64,000 bases of DNA from Rhodococcus sp. KRD162 (GTDB lineage: Bacteria; Actinomycetota; Actinomycetes; Mycobacteriales; Mycobacteriaceae), in the NCBI RefSeq assembly GCF_017168335.1, contig NZ_JABFAU010000005.1:120575-184574 (forward strand), written 5' to 3'. Numbering within the stretch: the stretch's first letter is position 1; every line of letters starts with the position of its first letter. This document shows, piece after piece, positions 38,528-49,282 of this stretch. The notes under the pieces are model-generated. The model saw nothing but the letters and a program-made list of their open reading frames with translations, searched no databases and had not been told where the DNA came from. The translations under genes were made by a program, and so were the position numbers.

Positions 38528-39868
38528 TTAAAGACCCAGGTAGGCCTTCAGCTCGTACGGTGTGACGTGGCTGCGGTATTCCTCCCACTCGCGACGCTTG
38601 TTGCGCAGGAAGAAGTCGAAGACGTGTTCGCCGAGTGCTTCGGCGACGAGTTCGGAGCCTTCCATCGCGTTCAGCGCCTGATCGAGGTTGCCCGGCAGTT
38701 CCTTGTATCCCATGGCACGACGCTCCGCGGAGGTCAGTGCCCACACGTCCTCTTCGGCCTCGGGCGGCAGTGTGTAGCCCTTCTCGATTCCGCGCAGGCC
38801 TGCTGCGAGCAGCACCGCGAACGACAAGTAGGGGTTGCAGGCGGAGTCCGGGCTGCGGATCTCGACGCGCCGCGAGGAGGCCTTGTTGGGGGTGTACATC
38901 GGCACGCGGATCAGTGCCGAGCGGTTCGCCGGACCCCACGATGCTGCGGTCGGCGCTTCGCCGCCGCGGACCAGTCGCTTGTAGGAGTTCACCCACTGGT
39001 TGGTCACCGCGCTGATCTCGTTGGCATGCTCGAGGATTCCGGCGATGAAGGACTTCCCGGTCTCGGAGAGCTGCATCGGATCGTCGGGGTTGTGGAAGGC
39101 GTTCGCGTCGCCCTCGAACAAGCTCATGTGCGTGTGCATCGCCGAACCGGCCTGGTCGCTGAACGGCTTGGGCATGAACGTCGCGCGCACGCCCTCTTCG
39201 ATGGCGACCTCCTTGACCACGTAGCGGAAGGTCATGATGTTGTCGGCCATCGACAAGGCGTCGGCGTACCGCAGGTCGATCTCCTGCTGACCGGGTGCGG
39301 CCTCGTGATGACTGAACTCGACCGAGATACCCATCGACTCGAGTGCGTCGATGGCGTGCCTGCGGAAGTTCGGGGCCGAATCGTGCACAGCCTGATCGAA
39401 GTATCCGCCGTTGTCTGCGGGAGTGGGAGGTGAGCCGTCTTGCGGCGCATCCTTGAGCAGGAAGAACTCGATCTCCGGGTGCACGTAGCAGCTGAAGCCG
39501 AGGTCTGCGGCCTTGCTCAACTGACGGCGCAGCACGTGGCGGGAATCGGCCCAGGACGGCGAACCGTCGGGCATGGCGATATCGCAGAACATCCGCGCCG
39601 AGTGCTGGTGGCCCTTGCTGGTGGACCACGGCAGGATCTGGAATGTCGAGGGATCCGGCTTGGCGACGGTGTCCGCCTCGGAGACGCGGGCGAACCCTTC
39701 GATGGCGCTACCGTCGAAGCCGATTCCCTCGTCGAAGGCTCCCTCGAGTTCGGCCGGGGCGATGGCGACCGATTTCAGATACCCGAGGACGTCGGTGAAC
39801 CAGAGGCGGACGAAACGAATATCGCGCTCCTCGAGAGTCCGGAGCACGAATTCCTTTTGACGATCCAT
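38528..39868 (-). CDS. glnA2: Glutamine synthetase GlnA2
   Basis: 446 residues, a second GS-I enzyme of the type shorter than GlnA1. GFDGSAIEGFARVSEADTVAK, the ATP-binding region and KASSRRVEIRSPDSACNPYL are present. The adenylylation loop reads YTLPPEAEEDVW without the tyrosine context of GlnA1, so it may not be a GlnE target. ATG 39868 is preferred over an upstream in-frame start. Sequence gttac/gttaa spaced by 6 at 39892-39907 is a weak GlnR-like match. Confidence 0.93.
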   Translation of the reverse strand: MDRQKEFVLRTLEERDIRFVRLWFTDVLGYLKSVAIAPAELEGAFDEGIGFDGSAIEGFARVSEADTVAKPDPSTFQILPWSTSKGHQHSARMFCDIAMPDGSPSWADSRHVLRRQLSKAADLGFSCYVHPEIEFFLLKDAPQDGSPPTPADNGGYFDQAVHDSAPNFRRHAIDALESMGISVEFSHHEAAPGQQEIDLRYADALSMADNIMTFRYVVKEVAIEEGVRATFMPKPFSDQAGSAMHTHMSLFEGDANAFHNPDDPMQLSETGKSFIAGILEHANEISAVTNQWVNSYKRLVRGGEAPTAASWGPANRSALIRVPMYTPNKASSRRVEIRSPDSACNPYLSFAVLLAAGLRGIEKGYTLPPEAEEDVWALTSAERRAMGYKELPGNLDQALNAMEGSELVAEALGEHVFDFFLRNKRREWEEYRSHVTPYELKAYLGL

Positions 39869-39969
39869 GAACGCGAGAGTAAGCAAACGGAGTTAAATCT
39901 GTGTTACATCGTGAATTCGGTCTCACTTCGTGGAACTCTCTGCGCACATTTCGCCCGGTGAGGTACGCG

Positions 39970-41526
39970 TCAGCACCGCAGTCCGTCGCCCGGCGGCACC
40001 AGATCGACGAGGTAGCCGACCAGCGCATCGTCGATGCACGCGACGCCCGAGAACGCCACCGTGTGCTGGGTGCCCTCGTAGGTCACCAGGTCTCCGCGCA
40101 GCTGGGCAGCCAGCTCCACCCCTGCTTGATACGGCGTGGCCGGATCGTCGGTCGTCGAGACCACCACCAGTGTGGGCAGCCCCTCGACGTCGACGATGTG
40201 CGGTTCGCTCGTGTTGGGTACCGGCCAGAATGCACACAGGTCCAGCGGCGCGTTGCCGGTGGCCCGCCCGTCGTCCAGATACGGCGCAGCCGCACGGAAC
40301 CTGGCATCGGCCTCGTCGGCCGCTGCTCGGTCGGTCGTGGGCGGGCCGTCGACGCATCGAACGGCATTGAAGGCGTCGTCGATATTCGTGTAGCTGCCGT
40401 CCTCGAGCCGTCCGGAGTAGGTATCGGCCAGGCGGAGCAACGTGTCACCTCGCCCGTCGCGCAGTTCACCGAGCCCTGCCCGCAGCAGACGCCACAGCTG
40501 TGTGGAGTACAGGGCCTGCTGGGTCCCGGTGATGGCGTCGTCGTAACTGAGGCCGCGCGGATCCGTCGTTTCGGCGGGCTGGTCGATCAGGGGATCGACC
40601 AGGGATCGAAATTCCTCGACGGCGCGTGAGGGATCGGTTCCGAGCGGGCACGTCTCGGTCTGTGCGCAGTCAGCGGCGAACTGGTCGAACGCAGCCTGAA
40701 ACGCCGCCCCCTGGGCAACTGCCTCGTCGACGGGTGACTGGTCCGGGTCCAGCGCACCGTCGAGCACCATCGCCCGAACGTTCGACGGGAACTCCTCGGC
40801 ATACGCGGTGCCGATCCTCGTGCCGTAGGAGTAACCGACGTACGTCAGTTTCTCGTCACCCAGAACTGCCCGAATGACGTCCATGTCGCGGACCACTTCC
40901 CTCGTGCCGACGTGCTCGAGCACGTCCGCCCCGGTGCGGTCGACGCACTGTGCGGCATAGTCCCGATGCTCGGCCTCGGTAGCGGCAATGCCCTCCGGGC
41001 TCACGTCGACGTCCGGTTCTCGGCGTTCCTCGTCGACCTCCTCGGGTGTCAGGCAGCGCACCTGCGGTTCGGATGCCCCGATCCCGCGCGGATCGAACCC
41101 GATGCGATCGAAGCGGTCGGCGATGGGGGTGCCATCGGCCTGGGTGGCCAGGTACAGCCCCGAGGAGCCCGGGCCGCCGGGGTTCATCAGGATCGAGCCG
41201 ATCTTGTCGCCCGTCGCCTGAGTCCGCGAGATGGCGACCTCGATGGTCGTGCCGGCGGGATCGGCGTAGTCGAGCGGCACGGTCACCATCGCGCATTCGA
41301 CGTTGCTGCCCAGTTCGCTGCCGTCGGTGTTGTACCGGTCACAGGACTCCCACTGCAGACTCTGGGTGTAGAACGCCTCGAGTCCCGCGGGAACGGGACC
41401 TGCAACCGGGGTATCGGATGCCCCGGTGCTCTCCGGTTCGGCGGTGGGCTCGGGGCTCGAGCAGCCCGCGAGCAACACGGCTACTGCGGACAGTGCCATC
41501 GCCGAGTTCCTGGTGCGCGTTTTCAT
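39970..41526 (-). CDS. Secreted alpha/beta-hydrolase lipoprotein with Tap-like C-terminal domain
   Basis: 518 residues. Signal peptide with lipobox LLAGC near residue 20. The catalytic serine is in GYSYGT, after the MNPGGPGSSGL oxyanion-type motif. The end shows a Tap-like C-terminal domain with TDDPATPYQAG (acid) and GTQHTVAF (histidine). It corresponds in order to the Rv2223c/Rv2224c serine proteases; Rv2224c is Hip1/CaeA. Substrate, peptide or ester, is not shown by sequence. Confidence 0.87.
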   Translation of the reverse strand: MKTRTRNSAMALSAVAVLLAGCSSPEPTAEPESTGASDTPVAGPVPAGLEAFYTQSLQWESCDRYNTDGSELGSNVECAMVTVPLDYADPAGTTIEVAISRTQATGDKIGSILMNPGGPGSSGLYLATQADGTPIADRFDRIGFDPRGIGASEPQVRCLTPEEVDEERREPDVDVSPEGIAATEAEHRDYAAQCVDRTGADVLEHVGTREVVRDMDVIRAVLGDEKLTYVGYSYGTRIGTAYAEEFPSNVRAMVLDGALDPDQSPVDEAVAQGAAFQAAFDQFAADCAQTETCPLGTDPSRAVEEFRSLVDPLIDQPAETTDPRGLSYDDAITGTQQALYSTQLWRLLRAGLGELRDGRGDTLLRLADTYSGRLEDGSYTNIDDAFNAVRCVDGPPTTDRAAADEADARFRAAAPYLDDGRATGNAPLDLCAFWPVPNTSEPHIVDVEGLPTLVVVSTTDDPATPYQAGVELAAQLRGDLVTYEGTQHTVAFSGVACIDDALVGYLVDLVPPGDGLRC

Positions 41527-41601
41527 GGACACGATCGTGCCAGGTCTTTCGAGGCGGCCTCTGTTCTCGCTGCCCGGCGGGGACGACGTAGGAGCACTAG
41601 C

Positions 41602-43329
41602 GTGTACGCAGTGCAGGCCCTTCGACTCGCCCTGGCCCAGATCAATTCCGTCGTCGGCGATCTCGCGGGCAATTCCGCTGCGATCGTCGAGTGGACCGTC
41701 CGCGCCGCCCATGACGGCGCCAACATGGTGGTCTTTCCCGAGATGGCCCTGACGGGATATCCCGTCGAGGATCTGGCGCTGCGACCTTCGTTCGCTGCCT
41801 CGTCGGCCCGTGCCCTGGCGGAGTTGGCCTCGGCGCTGGACAAGGCCGGGTGCGGGGACCGGATCGTGGTGGTGGGCTATCTCGATCGCGATGCCGAGGG
41901 GTCACGCAACAGCGCTGCGGTGATCGTCGATGGACGAGTGGTCGCTCGCTACGACAAGCATTCGCTTCCCACATACCGGGTGTTCGACGAGGCGCGATAC
42001 TTCGCTCCCGGATCGACCTTGACCATCATGGCCGTGAACGGGTTGAGGGTCGGTGTCGTTGTCTGTGAGGACATCTGGCAATCGGGCGGATCCGTGGCCG
42101 GCTATGCCGGTGCCGGGGTGGACATGCTGGTCTGCCTCAACGCCAGTCCGTTCGAACAGGGCAAGGACGCGGTGCGGCGCTCCATCGTCGAGCGCCGAGC
42201 CACCGAGATCGGCGTTCCGATCGCTTATGTCAACGTCGTCGGAGGCCAGGACGAGTTGGTGTTCGACGGGGCGAGCTTCTTCATCGGCGGCGACGGCTCC
42301 ACCGTTGGCCGTTCCCCGCAGTTCGTCGAACATCTGCTCATCGTCGACGTCGATGCACCCGCCGATCCCCGACCGGACGCTCTCGCGGTGCCCGGCTGGA
42401 GCATCGATCGGATCTCGCTGCCCGACCTCGCCGTCGGCGGCTGGCAGCGGGCGGTACCGCTTCTGGCCGAGCTCGCCTGCGACGAAGAGCAGGTGTGGGG
42501 AGCGCTGGTCACCGGATTGCGGGACTACGTGCACAAGAACGGCTTTCGGTCGGTGGCACTCGGATTGTCCGGGGGTATCGATTCGGCCGTGGTCGCCGCC
42601 ATTGCCGTCGACGCCCTCGGTAGCGATGCCGTCCACGGGGTATCGATGCCGTCGACGTTCTCCTCGGAGCACTCACGCACCGATGCCGAGGATCTCGCCT
42701 CGCGGACCGGTATTCACTTCCGCGTCGAGCCGATTGCCGCGATGGTCGCCTGCTACGTCGATCAACTGGATCTGACCGGCTTGGCCGAGGAGAACATCCA
42801 GGCTCGGTGCCGAGGCATGGTGTTGATGGCACTGTCGAACACCTTCGGCCATCTGGTTCTGGCGACTGGGAACAAGTCCGAACTGGCCGTTGGCTATTCG
42901 ACGATCTACGGCGATGCTGTCGGAGGCTTCGCGCCGATCAAGGACGTGCCGAAGTCCCTCGTGTGGGAGCTGGCACGCTGGCGAAACTCGTCCGCTGCCG
43001 CCCGCGGTGACATTCCTCCGATTCCGGAATCGAGCATCGACAAGCCGCCGTCCGCCGAGCTCAGACCCGGTCAGCTCGATACCGACTCGTTGCCCGACTA
43101 CGACGAACTCGACGCCATCCTGTTCAGGTACGTGGACCACGATCAGGGATTCGAGGACATCGTCGCTGCCGGGTTCGACGCGGCCGTGGTGGCGGACACT
43201 CTGCGCAAGGTCGATGCGTCGGAGTACAAGCGTCGCCAGTACCCGATCGGCAGCAAGGTCACCTCCCGGGCCTTCGGGCGAGATCGCCGCATGCCGATCA
43301 CCAACGGATGGCGGGACTATCCGGTGTGA
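41602..43329 (+). CDS. nadE: Glutamine-dependent NAD synthetase
   Basis: 575 residues. The N-terminal nitrilase-type amidase domain ([16 protein letters not shown] for the Glu, [13 protein letters not shown] for the Lys, VVCEDIW for the Cys) produces ammonia from glutamine. The C-terminal ligase domain has [15 protein letters not shown] and [18 protein letters not shown]. It converts nicotinate adenine dinucleotide to NAD. GTG 41602 has AGGAG seven bases upstream. It is divergent from the Tap-like hydrolase, an arrangement not found at this place in M. tuberculosis. Confidence 0.94.
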   Translation: MYAVQALRLALAQINSVVGDLAGNSAAIVEWTVRAAHDGANMVVFPEMALTGYPVEDLALRPSFAASSARALAELASALDKAGCGDRIVVVGYLDRDAEGSRNSAAVIVDGRVVARYDKHSLPTYRVFDEARYFAPGSTLTIMAVNGLRVGVVVCEDIWQSGGSVAGYAGAGVDMLVCLNASPFEQGKDAVRRSIVERRATEIGVPIAYVNVVGGQDELVFDGASFFIGGDGSTVGRSPQFVEHLLIVDVDAPADPRPDALAVPGWSIDRISLPDLAVGGWQRAVPLLAELACDEEQVWGALVTGLRDYVHKNGFRSVALGLSGGIDSAVVAAIAVDALGSDAVHGVSMPSTFSSEHSRTDAEDLASRTGIHFRVEPIAAMVACYVDQLDLTGLAEENIQARCRGMVLMALSNTFGHLVLATGNKSELAVGYSTIYGDAVGGFAPIKDVPKSLVWELARWRNSSAAARGDIPPIPESSIDKPPSAELRPGQLDTDSLPDYDELDAILFRYVDHDQGFEDIVAAGFDAAVVADTLRKVDASEYKRRQYPIGSKVTSRAFGRDRRMPITNGWRDYPV

Positions 43330-43448
43330 CCAATTGCACTGCCAGGACTCCTCCCGGTACCTCGCCTGCGGTGGCAGACTCGCCATTGTCATCACACCCC
43401 ATCCCGGGGACCCGCCGAGCGGGCCTCGAGGACCAGAAAGGGACACAG

Positions 43449-44300
43449 ATGTCCGAAACTGCCGTGTACGGCGGGGCTGCCGACGAGGCACCCTCCACCG
43501 CCTTGACCCGCAAGACCCGCACCCATCACCTGCTGCAGATGAAGGCGGACGGTGACCGCTGGGGAATGCTCACCGCATACGACTACTCGAGCGCTCGCAT
43601 CTTCGAGGAGGCCGGTGTTCCGGTCCTGCTCGTCGGAGACTCGGCTGCCAACGTGGTCTACGGATACGACACCACCGTGCCGATCACGGTCGACGAGCTT
43701 CTTCCGCTGGTCCGCGGCGTGGTCAGGGGCGCGCCGAACGCCCTCGTCGTTGCCGATCTTCCGTTCGGCACCTACGAGGCCTCGCCTCAGCAGGCCCTCG
43801 AGACCGCAGTCCGATTCATGAAGGAAGGTCTCGCAGGCGCGGTCAAGCTCGAAGGCGGTGAGCGCGTTGCCGCCCAGATCGCCGCGATCACTGCTGCCGG
43901 TATCCCGGTGATGGCCCACGTCGGCTTCACCCCGCAGAGCGTCAACACTCTCGGCGGCTTCCGGGTGCAGGGCCGCGGCGACGCGTCCGAGCAGTTGGTG
44001 GCCGACGCCATCGCCGTCCAGGAGGCGGGTGCCTTCGCCGTGGTGATGGAGATGGTCCCTGCCGATATCGCCGGTCAGGTGACGCGCAAGCTGACCATTC
44101 CCACCGTCGGCATCGGTGCCGGCAACGAGTGCGATGCGCAGGTCCTCGTATGGCAGGACATGGCCGGTTACACCAACGGCAAGACCGCGAAGTTCGTCAA
44201 GAAGTTCGCCGACGTCGGAGATTCACTGCGCACGGCCGCGACCACGTATCTCTCCGAGGTCCGCTCCGGCGTCTTTCCTGGGCCCGAACACAGCTACTGA
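43449..44300 (+). CDS. panB: 3-Methyl-2-oxobutanoate hydroxymethyltransferase
   Basis: 283 residues; first committed step of pantothenate synthesis, adding a hydroxymethyl group from methylene-THF to the valine precursor 2-oxoisovalerate. Motifs are [70 protein letters not shown] and [24 protein letters not shown] lies before ATG 43449. The order hydrolase-(nadE)-panB matches Rv2224c-Rv2225 apart from nadE. Confidence 0.94.
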   Translation: MSETAVYGGAADEAPSTALTRKTRTHHLLQMKADGDRWGMLTAYDYSSARIFEEAGVPVLLVGDSAANVVYGYDTTVPITVDELLPLVRGVVRGAPNALVVADLPFGTYEASPQQALETAVRFMKEGLAGAVKLEGGERVAAQIAAITAAGIPVMAHVGFTPQSVNTLGGFRVQGRGDASEQLVADAIAVQEAGAFAVVMEMVPADIAGQVTRKLTIPTVGIGAGNECDAQVLVWQDMAGYTNGKTAKFVKKFADVGDSLRTAATTYLSEVRSGVFPGPEHSY

Positions 44301-44341
44301 TCGTTCTCGTGTGTGCCGATCCCAGATGGCACACTCGGAGC

Positions 44342-44788
44342 ATGACACTCAGACGGGGTTCTACCTTCGGTAAAGGCACAAGCGCAGTCGCACTGATCGG
44401 CGCGGCTGCGCTTGTGACACTGGTGGGCGCCTGCAGTACCGACACGACCAACACAGGTTCGTCGTCGACGACGACAGTTGCGCCGAGCACCACGGTGACC
44501 ACGACGCCTGCCGAAGCAGCGATCACCGATGCACAGAAGCAGAAGCTCTGCACCGATCTGGAAGCGCAGCTGTCCAATTGGCGCGTGCAGGGGCCCACTC
44601 TGGGCCGCGGCGGTCTGAACATTCTGGTGCAGACCTGGGCGGCGCAGAGCGGCGTCATCAACCTGCAGGTGGTGCAGAACCGGACGATCATCGACGACAT
44701 CACGAAGGACACCTGCTCGGACGTGCGTGACGAAGCCATCCGCGCCCTCGACATTCCGGACCTCGCGTCGGGATTGGTGGGCTTCTAG
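44342..44788 (+). CDS. Small lipoprotein of unknown function
   Basis: 148 residues. Signal peptide with lipobox VGAC near residue 31, then a Ser/Thr-rich spacer of about 25 residues (DTTNTGSSSTTTVAPSTTVT). A compact domain follows, with two further cysteines (KLCTDLEAQLSN and KDTCSDVRDEAIRAL) that could form a disulfide. Its stop directly abuts the iminopeptidase start, so the two genes are probably co-transcribed. I do not recognise a family. Confidence 0.75.
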   Translation: MTLRRGSTFGKGTSAVALIGAAALVTLVGACSTDTTNTGSSSTTTVAPSTTVTTTPAEAAITDAQKQKLCTDLEAQLSNWRVQGPTLGRGGLNILVQTWAAQSGVINLQVVQNRTIIDDITKDTCSDVRDEAIRALDIPDLASGLVGF

Positions 44789-45745
44789 ATGCGAACTCTG
44801 TATCCCGAGATCGAGCCCGTGGAGTCCGGACATCTGGATGTCGGTGACGGGCAACGGATCTACTGGGAGGTATCCGGTAATCCGGCCGGTGCACCGGTGG
44901 TGTTCGTGCATGGCGGTCCCGGTGGTGCCACCAATCCGTTGCAGCGGCGATACTTCGATCCGCAGGCCTACCGGATCGTGTTGTTCGATCAGCGAGGCTG
45001 CGGGTTGTCGACGCCACACATCGCCGATGGAGCCGACTTGTCGGTCAACACCACCGACCGGTTGATCGCGGACATGGAGAAGCTTCGAGAGCACCTGGAA
45101 ATCGATACGTGGCTGGTCTTCGGCGGTTCGTGGGGATCGACGTTGTCCTTGGCCTACGCGCAGTCGCACCGAGATCGCGTGCGAGGGCTCGTACTACGCG
45201 GAATTTTCCTGGTCCGCCCTTCCGAGATCGACTGGTACTACCGCGGCGGTGCCGGGCACATCTTCCCCGACCTGTGGGAGAAGTTTCTCGAGCCGATCCC
45301 GGAGGACGAGCGTGCAGGTGACCTCGTCGAGGCCTATCACCGCCAGTTGATGTCCGAGGACGAGAGCGTCGCAACCCGAGCCGCGGTGGCATGGTCGTCA
45401 TGGGAGGCGGCGACGAGCTACCTGCTACCGAAACCGGATGCAGTGCAAGGAAATTCCGACCCGCGTTTCGCCCGGGCTTTCGCGGGAATCGAGAATCACT
45501 ACTTCCGGAACAATTGCTTCCTCGAAGAAAATCAACTGCTGCGTGACGCCCACCTGCTCGACGGTATCGCGGGTGTCATCGTGCAGGGCCGCTACGACGT
45601 CGTGTGTCCGGCGACCAGCGCGTGGGCGCTACACAAGGCCTGGCCCGCCGCGGATCTGGTCATCGTCGACGATGCAGGGCATTCGGCGGCCGAGCCGGGC
45701 ATCGTGCAGCACCTCGTCGAGGCGACCGACCGCTTCAGGCCGTGA
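44789..45745 (+). CDS. pip: Proline iminopeptidase (S33)
   Basis: 318 residues, alpha/beta hydrolase removing N-terminal proline. Motifs HGGPGGATNP, FDQRGCGLSTPH and the nucleophile elbow GGSWGS (Ser114) are those of S33 prolyl aminopeptidases; the histidine is likely in DDAGHSAAE near the end. Start ATG 44789 follows the preceding stop with no gap. Its end overlaps the convergent RNB gene by 11 bases. Confidence 0.9.
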   Translation: MRTLYPEIEPVESGHLDVGDGQRIYWEVSGNPAGAPVVFVHGGPGGATNPLQRRYFDPQAYRIVLFDQRGCGLSTPHIADGADLSVNTTDRLIADMEKLREHLEIDTWLVFGGSWGSTLSLAYAQSHRDRVRGLVLRGIFLVRPSEIDWYYRGGAGHIFPDLWEKFLEPIPEDERAGDLVEAYHRQLMSEDESVATRAAVAWSSWEAATSYLLPKPDAVQGNSDPRFARAFAGIENHYFRNNCFLEENQLLRDAHLLDGIAGVIVQGRYDVVCPATSAWALHKAWPAADLVIVDDAGHSAAEPGIVQHLVEATDRFRP

Positions 45746-47165
45746 CGGGCGAATAGTCGAACGAGACCTTTCGCGAGTCGGTGTCGGCCTGGGTCAACCG
45801 GACCGTCACCGACTCCCCCGCCGGTGGTTCGCCCTGGCACTTTCCGATGACGATCGGCTCCGACACCAACACCTCGGCCTCTCGCTTTCCTTCGGCACCG
45901 CGGAGAACTACCGCTTCGAAGCTCTCCCCCACCCGGTTGCTCAATACGTGGGCTTCGGTGAGATCCACGCATGCGCGGTCCACTTTCGATGCGACGGAAT
46001 CGGATCCGCGCATCACGGCAGGCAACTCGGGTAGGGCTTGCGCCGCCCACTCCGGTACCGATGTGCCGGCGACGACGGCCAGGCACACCTCGGTGGCGAA
46101 CCGATCCGACAGGCGGCGCAGCGGTGCCGTCACGTGGGCGTAGGGCGCGCCGATGCCGGAATGCTCGACCGATTCGCCGCTGGCGGCTGCATTCCCTGCG
46201 CTGTCGAAGGCGAGGTAATCCGCCCCGCGCAACAAGCCGGTTGCCCGGGTCATCATCGCCAATGTCGACGGCGCGTCCGCCGGCAGCCCGGCCAGCACTG
46301 CCCCAGCGGATGCGCCTGTCGGCCAATCGATTCCGAGCGCAGACGCCGTTCTCTTCAGCGCCTCAAGGGCCTCGGACGATGCGGGCGGGAGCGTGCGGAC
46401 GATGCCGATTCCGGCGTCGAGCATGATTCTCGCGGCGCACATGCCCGTCAGAAGCGACACTTCGGCATTCCAACCGTCCGCGGCCGTACGCGGCTGCAGC
46501 GCGATACGCCAGCCCCGGCCTTCGGGCACCACCTCCTGCTCGGGCAAGGTGATGTCTATCGCTCCCCGTCGAATGGCAGCTGCAGCCCGCTGCGATCCGA
46601 ATTCCGCGAGGGCAGCGATGGACGGATGTGGCGTACCTGCATCGACGCCTGCTTGCACCTCGGCGTAGTCGAGCCGCGCAACCGATCGCACGGTGGCACG
46701 GGTGACCGTCCAGGCAACCGCTTCACCGGCATCGTCGAGTTCGATGGTCCACAGTGCAGCGCACCGGGTCTGCCCCTCGAGCAGGCTCGCGGAGCCCTCC
46801 GACATGACTCTCGGATGCAGCGGCACCGACCCGTCGGGCAGGTAGTACGTCTGGCCCCGCCGACGAGTTTCGGTGTCGAGTGCCCCTCCGGGCACCACCA
46901 ATGCACCCACGTCGGCAATGGCGTAGTGCACCAGCAATCCGTTCGAGGTCTTCTCGATGTGAACGGCTTGGTCGAGATCCTTCGAGCCGGGCGGATCGAT
47001 GGTGGCTAACGGGATATCCGTGCGGTCGATCCTGCTGTCGGCGTGTCGGTCTCGAACCTCTCGCGCCTCCTGCATCACCGCTGGGTCGAAACCGTCGGAG
47101 AGTCCGAACTCGGATCGAATGGCGTCGAAATCGAAACTGGGGGCCTTCAGCCGGGTGAGCGGCAC
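45735..47165 (-). CDS. RNB-domain ribonuclease
   Basis: 476 residues, RNase II/R-type 3'-5' exoribonuclease core. The catalytic aspartate cluster is in LATIDPPGSKDLDQAVHIEK, and ADVGALVVPGG and YADV-type motifs follow, with APLRRLSDRFATEVCL near the C-terminus. It lacks the N-terminal cold-shock domains of RNase R, so it is a short RNB protein common in actinobacteria. GTG 47165 is preferred; the longer reading runs antisense into the RNase P RNA gene region. Confidence 0.85.
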   Translation of the reverse strand: MPLTRLKAPSFDFDAIRSEFGLSDGFDPAVMQEAREVRDRHADSRIDRTDIPLATIDPPGSKDLDQAVHIEKTSNGLLVHYAIADVGALVVPGGALDTETRRRGQTYYLPDGSVPLHPRVMSEGSASLLEGQTRCAALWTIELDDAGEAVAWTVTRATVRSVARLDYAEVQAGVDAGTPHPSIAALAEFGSQRAAAAIRRGAIDITLPEQEVVPEGRGWRIALQPRTAADGWNAEVSLLTGMCAARIMLDAGIGIVRTLPPASSEALEALKRTASALGIDWPTGASAGAVLAGLPADAPSTLAMMTRATGLLRGADYLAFDSAGNAAASGESVEHSGIGAPYAHVTAPLRRLSDRFATEVCLAVVAGTSVPEWAAQALPELPAVMRGSDSVASKVDRACVDLTEAHVLSNRVGESFEAVVLRGAEGKREAEVLVSEPIVIGKCQGEPPAGESVTVRLTQADTDSRKVSFDYSPVTA

Positions 47166-47167
47166 CG

Positions 47168-47350
47168 TCAGGCGTTCCAGTCGTCTTCGGCGTCGGCGGC
47201 CTTGTTGCGAGCGGCGGCGATCTTCAGGGCCTGTTCGGCGGTGGCCTTGTCCGGGTAGGGACCCATCCGGTCGAGGGCGTTGGTCTGCTTGCCCTGCACG
47301 ACCTGCTTGGCGGCGATGTCGTAGTACCAGGAGTTGTCGTCTTCGGTCAT
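47168..47350 (-). CDS. SPOR-like small protein
   Basis: 60 residues (WYYDIAAKQVVQGKQTNALD, then MGPYPDKATAEQALKIAAAR). The GPYPDKATAEQAL segment is the repeat-type turn and helix of SPOR domains, which bind denuded peptidoglycan, but there is no signal peptide here. Similar actinobacterial proteins are annotated as SPOR-domain proteins. Its stop lies 2 bases before the RNB start. Confidence 0.7.
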   Translation of the reverse strand: MTEDDNSWYYDIAAKQVVQGKQTNALDRMGPYPDKATAEQALKIAAARNKAADAEDDWNA

Positions 47351-47409
47351 GACTTCCAGTGTGCCCCATGCGGCACCGTCGCAGGAGAACTGCGCGAGAA
47401 ATGTGTGTG

Positions 47410-47857
<448 letters not shown>

Positions 47858-47869
47858 CGATTGCGCACT

Positions 47870-49282
47870 CTACCCCGCTGACGTCGAGGGTCCGGACGCT
47901 GCCCGGCGACGAAGAGCGGTAGCGCTCGTGACCGCCGCAGCAGCGCTGACGGCGATACCGACCCATGCCGCGGACGTGTAGCTCTGTTCTGCGGGAAAGG
48001 TGGAGCTGGCATTCGTTCCGGCAGCCAGCACGAGACCGCCGATCGCACTTCCGAATGCGAAGCCGATACTGCGCACCACCTGGTTGATACTCATCGCGCT
48101 CGAGGTCTCCTCGGATGGCACCACCGCGAGCACGACGGCAGGCACCGCTGCCGAGAAGCTGCCGACTCCGAACCCCAGAACGGCCATCACTGCATAGAGT
48201 TCCCCGATGCCGGCGCGGGCATCGGCGAACACGGCAAGCGCCACCAGCACGATCAGAGCGCTGACTGTCAGTGCGCTACCGGGTCCGACCCGATCGAGCA
48301 CCCGAGGAACCAGCTTGCCTGCGAGAAATCCGAACACGGAGAACGGAACGAGGACCAGGCCGGCTGCGAAGACGTCCAGTCCGAAGCCGTACCCGGCACT
48401 GGCAGGCGTCTGCGCGTATCGCGTGACGATGGTCAGCAGCAAGTACATTCCGATGCCGCTGAGGAACAGCGCACAGTTCGCACCGATCACGGTCCGGTGC
48501 CGCAGCAACCGGAGGTCTACCAGTGGCGCCGAGCTGGCGAGTTCGACCCGCACCCAGAGCACGGCAGCAGCGCCCGCCGCAACGGCCAGGGAGACCGCCG
48601 TCCAGGGGCGGCTCGTCCACAGCGCGGTCTCACTCACCAGAATCAACACCGGCGCGAGAGCGAGTGAGAGTGCAAGAGCACCGGGAATGTCCATGCGGGT
48701 CGCACGATTCCGTGTGGCAGCGGGAACGACCTTCAGCGCAACCACCAGTGCCAGAACGGCGATCGCGGCCCCGAAACCGTATGCGGCGCGAATCCCACCG
48801 TGCTCGGTCAGCAACCCCGACAGTGGGTATCCCACGCCGACCCCCGCCGTCGACGCGACCGCCAACAACGAGATGGTCGACGCAGACCGCGGCGTCGACA
48901 GGTGTTCGCGGGCAACTCCCATCAGCATCGAGGTCAGTGCCAGCCCTACTCCCTGCGCGGCCCGGCCGATGAGCAGCCACGCGAAAGACAACGGGAGCGC
49001 GGTCAGAACTCCACCCACTGATACGACGCCGAGGGTCCCGAGTATCGCCGCCCGCCGATGCGGGCCCGAGCCGAGGCGGCCGAGAATCGGTGTCGTCACG
49101 GCACCGGTCGCCAACGCCAGCGTCAACGTCCACTGCGCACTCGACAGTGAGACATCGAATGTGGTTGCGACACTGGTGATCAACGGCGCACCGAGGCTGC
49201 CGACGGCGGCCACGACCACTCCGACGAACACCAGCGCAGGTGCCAGCGAACGCTCCCGACTATGCTCGGTCTCCTCGGTCAT
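47870..49282 (-). CDS. MFS drug-efflux-type transporter
   Basis: 470 residues with about 12-14 membrane helices. RLGSGPHRRAAIL is the cytoplasmic loop after helix 2-3, and GVGVGYPLSGLL resembles the antiporter motif C of drug exporters. ATG 49282 overlaps the stop of the TetR gene by 4 bases, so the regulator and transporter form one operon. Substrate is unknown; a toxic compound is likely from the context. Confidence 0.85.
   Translation of the reverse strand: MTEETEHSRERSLAPALVFVGVVVAAVGSLGAPLITSVATTFDVSLSSAQWTLTLALATGAVTTPILGRLGSGPHRRAAILGTLGVVSVGGVLTALPLSFAWLLIGRAAQGVGLALTSMLMGVAREHLSTPRSASTISLLAVASTAGVGVGYPLSGLLTEHGGIRAAYGFGAAIAVLALVVALKVVPAATRNRATRMDIPGALALSLALAPVLILVSETALWTSRPWTAVSLAVAAGAAAVLWVRVELASSAPLVDLRLLRHRTVIGANCALFLSGIGMYLLLTIVTRYAQTPASAGYGFGLDVFAAGLVLVPFSVFGFLAGKLVPRVLDRVGPGSALTVSALIVLVALAVFADARAGIGELYAVMAVLGFGVGSFSAAVPAVVLAVVPSEETSSAMSINQVVRSIGFAFGSAIGGLVLAAGTNASSTFPAEQSYTSAAWVGIAVSAAAAVTSATALRRRAASGPSTSAG

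Noticed and set aside
40912-41601. N-terminal extension of the nadE frame
   Set aside because: It covers the signal peptide region of the opposite-strand hydrolase; GTG 41602 with AGGAG fits the family start.
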